Of a DNA stretch of 14,149 nucleotides, positions 1 through 5,840 are shown one piece after another. Source of the DNA: CAZILM01 sp964625325. GTDB lineage: Bacteria > Patescibacteriota > Saccharimonadia > Saccharimonadales > CAYVSP01. The stretch is taken from the NCBI GenBank assembly GCA_964625325.1, contig CAZVBA010000019.1, positions 1 through 14,149 on the forward strand. Reading direction: 5' to 3'. The notes under the pieces are model-generated. The model ran no database searches. It worked only from the letters and a program-made list of their open reading frames with translations, and was not told where the DNA came from. Position 1 is the first letter of the stretch, and every line of letters begins with the position of its first letter. A program made the position numbers and the translations under genes.

Positions 1-1169
1 CCGGAACGATAAACGACCGGCGGGTTACCTTTGTAAACCCGGCGGTAGCTTTCAAAGCGGTCAATAATGGCGCGCTGGCCAGTCAACCGATAAAACGTGG
101 TGACGATTGACGGCAAATATTCACCACTCGGGATGAGCAACTGTTTGGTATCGTGATGGATAATTTGGCCGCTGTCATCGCGAAATTCCAGCGTGCCGTA
201 CCAGTGATCCGTTGCCCCTCGATCGACGTCAACACTAATACCGTCCGTCGCCAGTCGCTGCGTCACAAATGTTCTGGCAAAAATGGTCGCTCCCGGATCA
301 AAAGCCTCCGAATATTCCGGCAGCACAATCAGCTGCTTCTTGGCTGGGTCAGTGTTTTGGATGGGCGTATCCGAGCGATAATCGCTGACCAGATCAATGC
401 TGCGCTGCAACACGCTGGCCGGTTGCGGCGGCACTGCCAATGCAGGACGGTTCTGGCGGTTGGTAATCAACAGGAAAACTAAACCAAGGCCAGCGGCGCC
501 CAATAACACCGCGCTAAACGCCAACCACTTTTTTCTTAAGATGGCTTGTCCCAAAATGACAGCCAGCAGTACAACTAAAAAGCTTAAACCGTACATACCA
601 ACGAAACGGCTTAAGTAGGCAAAAGGTGTATTCATTAGTCCCAGCCCGAGACTGCCAAAGTTCCAGTAGTCGCCGACGGTGCCGCCGCGGCCGACCAAAA
701 ATATCGAAAAACCAACACTACGCAGCCACTCGCAGACTACCCACGCAGCCGGCAAGCCTAACCACAATGCAAACGAACTTCGATTGGCTAGTGGTCTTAA
801 TCTATACACGGCGTAGCCGAGCGGAAGCATACAAAGTGTTAACACTACGGTCATCAGGAGCCAGCAAACCAACTGAGACAGCAATGCCATGTTGTGGCCG
901 ACGCCAATCAGACTGCTAACGTTGGTATCAAAAAACCAGCTCAGCACCACACCATGGAAGGGCAGAAAAAACCAGACCGCCATCCACAATCCATCACGCC
1001 GACTGACACTCGACCGGGAGGCATAATAAAACCAGGGTAGCAGAAAGAAGGGCAGCAACCAGCCTGGCCAACCGGCTGTAAAAACCAGCCCAGCCAAGCT
1101 GCCGCAAAGCAATACCGTGTAACTCGGGAACCGGTTGACTATTGAGCGTACTCGCAGAATTGTGTTCAT
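1..1169 (-). CDS. lnt: Apolipoprotein N-acyltransferase, partial (3' end outside window)
   Basis: The minus-strand frame is open from an ATG at 1169 to the window edge: 389 codons with no stop. Residues 1 to about 235 form a polytopic membrane region with many hydrophobic stretches (for example 20-50, 61-79, 93-122, 132-148, 187-210, 215-235). A nitrilase-like domain follows. LIVLPEYSEAF (280-290) matches the family's catalytic Glu block (LIVWPES), giving E285. K342 and the GEY at 349-351 match the family K...LVPFGEY block. Lnt transfers an acyl chain from phospholipid to the N-terminal Cys of lipoproteins at the outer face of the cytoplasmic membrane. By spacing in E. coli Lnt (E267, K335, C387) the catalytic Cys should fall a few codons beyond the left edge. 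The start lies 24 bases after the CAP-domain gene, with only a weak AGG upstream, so it is probably translated from the same mRNA. The family call is firm; that the enzyme is active cannot be seen here. Confidence 0.85.
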   Translation of the reverse strand, partial: MNTILRVRSIVNRFPSYTVLLCGSLAGLVFTAGWPGWLLPFFLLPWFYYASRSSVSRRDGLWMAVWFFLPFHGVVLSWFFDTNVSSLIGVGHNMALLSQLVCWLLMTVVLTLCMLPLGYAVYRLRPLANRSSFALWLGLPAAWVVCEWLRSVGFSIFLVGRGGTVGDYWNFGSLGLGLMNTPFAYLSRFVGMYGLSFLVVLLAVILGQAILRKKWLAFSAVLLGAAGLGLVFLLITNRQNRPALAVPPQPASVLQRSIDLVSDYRSDTPIQNTDPAKKQLIVLPEYSEAFDPGATIFARTFVTQRLATDGISVDVDRGATDHWYGTLEFRDDSGQIIHHDTKQLLIPSGEYLPSIVTTFYRLTGQRAIIDRFESYRRVYKGNPPVVYRS

Positions 1170-1193
1170 CAGGCGTCTGTTTCGCCTACAAAC

Positions 1194-2294
1194 CTAGTAG
1201 TTGGAGAACACTTCGCAGTGCCAGATATTGCCGTTCGCTTCTTTGTATGCGCCAGAGCCTACGTGTATAAACCGACTCTCCAATATGTTTCTTAAATGAT
1301 TGGGACTATTTATGTAGCCTTGAGGACTGCTAAAAAGAGCATCCGAACTTTGGTTTACACCGACATTTTCGGCGATAAGAGTCCAACCACCACATTGGCT
1401 ATCGATATTATCTGCCAGTGTCGGGTTATGGTACAACGTTTCTGAGCCGGCCATGGCTTGAGCCTGGGCGTAGGCGACATTGTCAAGGCAACCCTGGCGG
1501 CCAAGAGCCGGCACACCATTGAGGGCCCGAACATAATTAGTCTTATTGACTTGGTCATCGGCGGTGGCGGTATCAATTGTTGCACCATTAGAGGCTGGCA
1601 GCGCTGCTACCTTAGGGCTGAGCGCCGAGGCTATGTTCTGTGCAAATGATGGACTGTGCGCCTTACTAAGCTTAGGAATGATGATGGGTGTTAGTTTATT
1701 ACGCGTCGTTGAGGTGGTGGCATATTGTTGACAAATCAGCTGTATTTTTGACTGCATTTGAGCCAGCTTGATATCTTTGGTGCCGCCGTGGTAGACGGTC
1801 CAGCCGTAATTCACCCCTTTGTCAGCTAGAATATAGGTTTCCAGATTGTTAGTTGCACCAATGGTGCCGCTTGGTGATTTTTTGGGAACGGTCGACAGAT
1901 TCAGATTAACTAATGCCGTATGCAACGTAGAGAGATCAGTCTGGCTTATTTTGCCCACAGTTACGATGCCCAGTGTATTACCGTTATCGCACTGCAGACT
2001 GCCATCACCCAATACCAAATAAGATGCACTATAAGTTTGATAAGTTATAGTGCCCGTGCCCGTGCTCGTGCTGCGCGTGAGCTTGCTTGGCGACTCTCGT
2101 TTATAGGCGGCAACAATGCTGCCTGCCGTGGTCGGATAGTCAGATACGGCAAAGCTTCTATATATAAGGACTGCGCCAACAACTGCAAACAAGATTATAA
2201 AGATAAGCGCTTTGGAGTCACGCCCCAGCCATTTTGCCAGACGGCCACCTTTAATTGCAGAACGCTTAGCGGTCTGTCGTTTTTTCTGAGCCAT
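1194..2294 (-). CDS. Membrane-anchored CAP/SCP (PR-1-like) domain protein
   Basis: 366 residues. A basic N-terminus (Lys/Arg-rich, 1-28) precedes one hydrophobic segment at about 29-45, so the protein is probably a type II membrane protein or has an uncleaved signal anchor; no lipobox Cys is seen. Residues 50-200 form an unrecognised extracellular region with Cys101 and Cys188. A Pro/Ser/Ala-rich linker follows. The C-terminal CAP domain (about 248-364) has YHNP (H289), AEN (E309), the family hallmark SPNHLRNIL (H333), VGSG and a closing WHCEVF. Cys269 and Cys301 may pair. CAP domains occur in secreted proteins of varied function, and bacterial ones are mostly uncharacterised, so no substrate is assigned. 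The ATG at 2294 has a good ribosome site (AAGGGG, 6 bases upstream) and a plausible promoter in the preceding gap. The lnt gene follows 24 bases after the stop. Confidence 0.82.
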   Translation of the reverse strand: MAQKKRQTAKRSAIKGGRLAKWLGRDSKALIFIILFAVVGAVLIYRSFAVSDYPTTAGSIVAAYKRESPSKLTRSTSTGTGTITYQTYSASYLVLGDGSLQCDNGNTLGIVTVGKISQTDLSTLHTALVNLNLSTVPKKSPSGTIGATNNLETYILADKGVNYGWTVYHGGTKDIKLAQMQSKIQLICQQYATTSTTRNKLTPIIIPKLSKAHSPSFAQNIASALSPKVAALPASNGATIDTATADDQVNKTNYVRALNGVPALGRQGCLDNVAYAQAQAMAGSETLYHNPTLADNIDSQCGGWTLIAENVGVNQSSDALFSSPQGYINSPNHLRNILESRFIHVGSGAYKEANGNIWHCEVFSNY

Positions 2295-2326
2295 GTTTAT
2301 CCCCTTAGAAAGTTATCTTACTGCTA

Positions 2327-2355
2327 ATGATAAAACTAATGAACCGTTTTTGCAA
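2327..2355 (-). promoter_or_regulatory. Probable promoter of the CAP-domain gene
   Basis: Read on the minus strand, TATCAT (2332-2327, five of six matches to the -10 consensus) lies 17 bases from TTGCAA (2355-2350, four of six to the -35). The expected start near 2320 leaves a leader of about 26 bases carrying the AAGGGG ribosome site. The -35 hexamer sits at the centre of the 2345-2360 palindrome. The gap is AT-rich, so a chance match is possible. Confidence 0.45.
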
Positions 2356-2360
2356 AAACG
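2345..2360. repeat. Perfect 16-bp palindrome overlapping a -35 element
   Basis: CGTTTTTGCAAAAACG is identical to its reverse complement. It lies in the 79-base gap between the protease and CAP-domain genes and covers the proposed -35 hexamer. With no loop, few G/C pairs and no T-run, it is a poor terminator and looks more like a dimeric repressor or activator site. The regulator is unknown. Confidence 0.6.
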
Positions 2361-2373
2361 TGCTGGTTAAGAC

Positions 2374-3432
2374 TTAGCCGCGTGACAAAGTAATGGCTGT
2401 ACCGTCGTCCGTTTGACCAGGTATGTCAGTCAGTTTTTGGACCACATTAATAACTGTATTATTGGCACTGAGCCGGTTGGGCACGAGGGCACAGATACCT
2501 GGCACTTCACTAAGATCAGCATTGAGTAACTGCGCGTAAAAATTGCGAATCGACTCTTTGTCAGCGGTGGCAATACCGGTTGTATTACCGGCAAAGTCAA
2601 AGTAGCCCGCCACCCGCCAATCGGCCGCGATATTGCCCTTGGCGTCAGTGGTATAGGCGCCACCCCCGCTGGTGCCGCGGGAACAGGCCGGACTCCCTTC
2701 GGGCAGGGCGGTCCAGAGAACATCGACCTGGCGACCGTCATCACTCCAGTTTTTCTGCCAGCCCAGTACGGTGCTGGTGAACTCCTGGCGAGGCAGGATC
2801 GTTACCCGATTCTGTGGATCAGCCGGAAAGCCGGTGAAACGGAACGTATCTCCGGGACTCGGTTCTTTGACCGGTGCTTTGGCTTCCTCAACTGCTCGTA
2901 CCTTGCTCTCGTCAGCACCAGCAAATAGGCCAACCGCGATATCACTATCGCCGGCCGCACTGACAATGAACCGGTCTACGGTCCCGACTGTGTTCTGGTG
3001 ATCGGTACCTTTTTTTACCATAATCGGCTCGTGCACTAGATAATTCAGGCCGTCTGACCCTTTGACTATGGGCAGCGGAAAATTACCCAGGCAATGTCCG
3101 TTCGTTTCGACGGCTACGGCCGTGCCGGTCTCATCGTCAATTAAGGTACCCGAACAACCCATATTTTCTAATTCAACAGTGTCTTCAATCATTTTCTGAG
3201 CGGTTTCTGACTTGTTGGAAGTTATCTCGCCAGGAAGCGTGACGGTGATGTTGGGATTGGCTGGCGCTGGAGTGAAGTTGGTCGTGGCAGCATTCCCGTT
3301 GGATTGATTAAATGGCCAGCCATGTTCGGCGTGGTCGACGATTGCACCCGCACCCAAAGTACCAGCAACTGCTAAGCCTGCGGTGAGCAGTCGGGCTACG
3401 CGGTGGGGAGAGGGTTGTAGTTCGTTATTCAT
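2374..3432 (-). CDS. Secreted trypsin-like (S1 family) serine protease
   Basis: 352 residues from the ATG at 3432. The N-terminus is a signal peptide or signal anchor: basic RVAR, then an Ala/Gly/Leu-rich stretch at about 15-31. The catalytic triad is visible. NGHC gives His113 (family AAHC), with Cys93 in GCSG placed to bridge Cys114 as in chymotrypsin folds. DSDIAV gives Asp164. GTSGGGAY gives Ser255 in the place of the family GDSGGP. The protein should cleave peptides outside the cell; its substrate cannot be told. A frame extends upstream to a GTG at 3474, but those 14 codons overlap the gene's own -10 element, and transcription should begin near 3450, so the ATG at 3432 is chosen. The leader is then about 18 bases with no Shine-Dalgarno sequence. 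The fold and triad are clear. A DegP/HtrA assignment is not supported, because the C-terminus shows no PDZ-like region. Confidence 0.85.
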   Translation of the reverse strand: MNNELQPSPHRVARLLTAGLAVAGTLGAGAIVDHAEHGWPFNQSNGNAATTNFTPAPANPNITVTLPGEITSNKSETAQKMIEDTVELENMGCSGTLIDDETGTAVAVETNGHCLGNFPLPIVKGSDGLNYLVHEPIMVKKGTDHQNTVGTVDRFIVSAAGDSDIAVGLFAGADESKVRAVEEAKAPVKEPSPGDTFRFTGFPADPQNRVTILPRQEFTSTVLGWQKNWSDDGRQVDVLWTALPEGSPACSRGTSGGGAYTTDAKGNIAADWRVAGYFDFAGNTTGIATADKESIRNFYAQLLNADLSEVPGICALVPNRLSANNTVINVVQKLTDIPGQTDDGTAITLSRG

Positions 3433-3456
3433 ATCTGTTTTTAAAGAGGTACGCTC

Positions 3457-3485
3457 ATAATAGCATAAAATCACTAATTTGTAAA
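3457..3485 (-). promoter_or_regulatory. Strong sigma70-type promoter of the serine protease gene
   Basis: On the minus strand, TTTACA (3485-3480) and TATTAT (3462-3457) each match consensus at five of six positions and are exactly 17 bases apart, with an extended -10 (TGC before TATTAT). Transcription should begin near 3450, 18 bases before the ATG at 3432. This is the best-formed promoter in the window. Confidence 0.7.
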
Positions 3486-3525
3486 TAGCTTTACTTGAAG
3501 CGAAACACTTATGGCGGCTCTGCTA

Positions 3526-3531
3526 TATAAT
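3526..3531 (+). promoter_or_regulatory. Probable -10 element of the fibronectin-domain gene
   Basis: A perfect TATAAT lies 21 bases before the ATG at 3553, facing away from the protease promoter. No convincing -35 hexamer is found at 16-18 bases: GAAACA at 3502-3507 (18-base spacer) matches only three positions. A start near 3538 would leave a leader of about 15 bases with no ribosome site, much like that of the divergent protease gene. Confidence 0.45.
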
Positions 3532-3552
3532 AAAGAGCAATACCTAAATACT

Positions 3553-5160
3553 ATGCAAATACCTGACCTTATAAAAAGAAACAGTCGTATCCTAGCCCGC
3601 GGGGGTGGTGCGGTTATTGTTGGCCTGTTCATTGCCGGTGTCGCTTGGACTGGCACGCACAAGCAACACGATTCGGGAGCGCAATCTTGCGGGGCCTGTA
3701 TAACGGTGGTGTCCGCACCAGAGGTCCACTCTACTTACCATATCTGGCTTAGCACAATCGGTGACCAGGCTGGTGACCGAACAACGCCTTATACCATGGC
3801 CTCAACTGCTAATTACCGATTGACCTACCTTTCAACAGCGGCCGGCTACGACTTTGACCACTGGTATATTGGCTATAACAAGACAACTAATCCTAATAAA
3901 ACGATTTACTTTTCGGGCACTACTTATGCCAACTCGACTATTCAAATTGTACTGAAAAATACCGCTCCGCCCGGCGGGTTTAGCTTGTCATCCCCGGGCC
4001 AGTCGGCCAGCAGCATCGACTTAAAATGGGACAACTCTACCGGTGCCAGCAAGTACGACGTTAAGCGCGGCAGCGTCATCATTCAATCGGATTTTACCGG
4101 CACTTCATACACCGATAAGGGACTGAAATGCAACACTAGTTACACTTATGTAATTACGGCTAAAAACAGTATAGGCAACACTAACTCCAACAGCAAAACC
4201 GTCAGCACCAGCGGTTGTCCAGCGCCAATCGTCGGCACGACTGGTGGCACAGGCAGCACCACTAAGAAAACAACAACACCCAATCTGCAGGGTAGTACAA
4301 ACACGCCAGCCGCGCCTGACACCAAGGCGCCGGACAAACCGGTCAATTTTGTTGTTCATCAAGACGAAACTACCTCAGCTGTGCTACTCAGCTGGGATGA
4401 AGTTACCGACGACAGCGGTATTAAGGCTTATCAGCTGGACCGCTCAACCGATAAAAACAACTGGCAGACGCTCTCTAGCGATATCACTAATCCGTATTAC
4501 AGCGATACTACCACCAGCTTTAGTACCCAATACTTTTACCGGGTGCGGGCAACTGACAATGCCGGCAATAATTCCGACTTTGCCAATACCGATATAACCA
4601 CTCAGTCATTCGCCGCCAACGCCTTTCCGGATAAGGACAACACCATCAACGACGAGACCAATAACCTGGCGGTCAACTTGCCAAGCGGTGCCCTGGCCGA
4701 GCCCGCCCTGTGCTCTGTCGCCATCGACGCGACTGTGCTGCCGCCCAACCTCAAGGGCTATCGAACCGTTGACGGTCCTTACGTTTTAGCCTGTAAGAAT
4801 CTGTCGGGTGCGGACGTCACCATCGATAAACCATTCACTATTAGCTGGACGACTTCGGCCCAAGCCCGCAATGGCATCAAAACGGTCGATTACTTTGGTT
4901 ATAAGCACGATGCCTGGCAGCCACTTAAAGTAGCATCGCGCGATAAAAAGAACCGCACCGACAAGGTTAACGTTGAGGGCGCCACCACCTTTGCCGCTAT
5001 GGGACGAATCAAGCACACCTCAATTTGGCTAAAAATCCTACTGATATTGCTAATATTGGCCGGCATTGGTGCACTGGTCATATTTGTAATGATTATGCGG
5101 GTGCGCCGGCAGCAGCAGAGCCGTTACGACGACTACATACATAAGGAATATGGGCTCTAA
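3553..5160 (+). CDS. Surface protein with two fibronectin type III domains and two membrane segments
   Basis: 535 residues from the ATG at 3553. Order: basic N-terminus and hydrophobic segment (about 17-33); a region at about 50-135 containing GYDFDHWYI, reminiscent of the GY.F.GWY pattern of Listeria-Bacteroides repeats; FN3 domain 1 (138-221, with LKWDNSTGASKYDVKRG and YTYVITAKN); a Thr/Pro-rich linker with two Cys; FN3 domain 2 (259-351, with LLSWDEVTDDSGIKAYQLDR and YFYRVRATDNAGN); a beta-rich region (370-484) weakly like ZU5 domains; a C-terminal membrane helix (492-515); and a basic tail. Both ends therefore appear membrane-anchored with the domains outside. A frame opens earlier at an ATG at 3511, but that codon lies upstream of the -10 element, so the later start is preferred. 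It is probably a structural or adhesive surface protein; no enzyme motif is seen and partners are unknown. Confidence 0.8.
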   Translation: MQIPDLIKRNSRILARGGGAVIVGLFIAGVAWTGTHKQHDSGAQSCGACITVVSAPEVHSTYHIWLSTIGDQAGDRTTPYTMASTANYRLTYLSTAAGYDFDHWYIGYNKTTNPNKTIYFSGTTYANSTIQIVLKNTAPPGGFSLSSPGQSASSIDLKWDNSTGASKYDVKRGSVIIQSDFTGTSYTDKGLKCNTSYTYVITAKNSIGNTNSNSKTVSTSGCPAPIVGTTGGTGSTTKKTTTPNLQGSTNTPAAPDTKAPDKPVNFVVHQDETTSAVLLSWDEVTDDSGIKAYQLDRSTDKNNWQTLSSDITNPYYSDTTTSFSTQYFYRVRATDNAGNNSDFANTDITTQSFAANAFPDKDNTINDETNNLAVNLPSGALAEPALCSVAIDATVLPPNLKGYRTVDGPYVLACKNLSGADVTIDKPFTISWTTSAQARNGIKTVDYFGYKHDAWQPLKVASRDKKNRTDKVNVEGATTFAAMGRIKHTSIWLKILLILLILAGIGALVIFVMIMRVRRQQQSRYDDYIHKEYGL

Positions 5161-5223
5161 TCAGAGCGCACAAGTAACGCAGCATCCAAGTGCGTAGGTC
5201 TTGGTTGCAGAGAGTAATTTGTT

Positions 5224-5253
5224 TTGAGAGAGTAGCAAGAAATGCTTTATAAT
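5224..5253 (+). promoter_or_regulatory. Promoter of the two-gene surface-protein unit
   Basis: TTGAGA (5224-5229, five of six) and a perfect TATAAT (5248-5253) are 18 bases apart, upstream of the gene starting at 5286. Transcription should begin near 5260. The rest of the 5161-5285 gap shows only short, overlapping 5-bp stems and no T-run, so no terminator for the preceding gene is called. Confidence 0.6.
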
Positions 5254-5285
5254 AAGCCTTAGTCTAAAAGCATAAGTGAATTAAT

Positions 5286-5840
5286 GTGAAATTTTGGCAA
5301 AAGCAAAAACCGCCGAACAGTCAGCCGCCGGCCAGTCCAATCCCCGAGGCCAGCATGGTGGCGCCCAAAGCGTTTCGCGGCAAGCTACCGGCGTTTCATC
5401 GGCCAAACCGCAAGCAGCTGGTCATTCTGGCCGTTGGTTTGGTTGTCTTGCTTGGGCTGATAGCCGGCGTATGGGAGACTGTGTTTGCAACCAACTGCGA
5501 AGATTATCTGCCAAAGGGGCAGGGCTCACTTTCTTATACCCAAAACGATACTTTAAAAATGACCGTTGATAAGATGCGCAGCGTCAAAAATTATGATAAG
5601 AACCCTGATTGCCTAAATGTCATTACGACTTACTACATCAACACCAGCGACTACCAAAATGCCAAGCTGTACATGGATAAGCTAGAGAAAGTCTATAATC
5701 CCCATAACGGCTTCAGTGCCAAGCTGATGCAGGCCCACCCGCTGAGTATTAATGAACTTCGCAGTGCTATCGCTTTGCTCAAAAAAGCTGACGATGCCAT
5801 AAAAACAAGAGGGTATTTGCCACATGGTCGCAATAAATAA
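5286..5840 (+). CDS. Small membrane-anchored protein with helical (TPR-like) C-terminal region
   Basis: 184 residues, family not recognised. A Pro/Gln-rich cytoplasmic stretch (1-40) leads into a single membrane helix at about 43-62. The part outside the membrane (about 68-184) has two Cys (71 and 109). Its helical segments contain a pattern like SDYQNAKLYMDKLEKVYN (121-138), which resembles a TPR helix pair, and ISINELRSAIALLKKADD-like spacing follows. The start is a GTG at 5286; the overlapping ATG at 5284 is followed at once by TGA and cannot be used. An ATG at 5355 (residue 24) is an alternative that keeps the membrane helix. The gene overlaps the next one by 17 bases, which suggests coupled translation and a shared role, perhaps as a membrane partner or scaffold for the large secreted protein. 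That role is inference. Confidence 0.7.
   Translation: MKFWQKQKPPNSQPPASPIPEASMVAPKAFRGKLPAFHRPNRKQLVILAVGLVVLLGLIAGVWETVFATNCEDYLPKGQGSLSYTQNDTLKMTVDKMRSVKNYDKNPDCLNVITTYYINTSDYQNAKLYMDKLEKVYNPHNGFSAKLMQAHPLSINELRSAIALLKKADDAIKTRGYLPHGRNK

Noticed and set aside
153..919. Plus-strand open frames of 73-109 codons in the first kilobase
   Set aside because: The opposite strand carries a continuous lnt reading frame with recognisable catalytic motifs, so these are shadows.
1458..2327. Open frames on the plus strand across the CAP-domain gene
   Set aside because: They are antisense to a protein with a clear CAP domain and are not supported by ribosome sites or motifs.
5166..5204. Possible terminator after the fibronectin-domain gene
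   Set aside because: Only competing 5-bp stems (CGCAC/GTGCG, ACGCA/TGCGT, CCAAG/CTTGG) with loops of 9-18 bases and no T-run; too weak to call.
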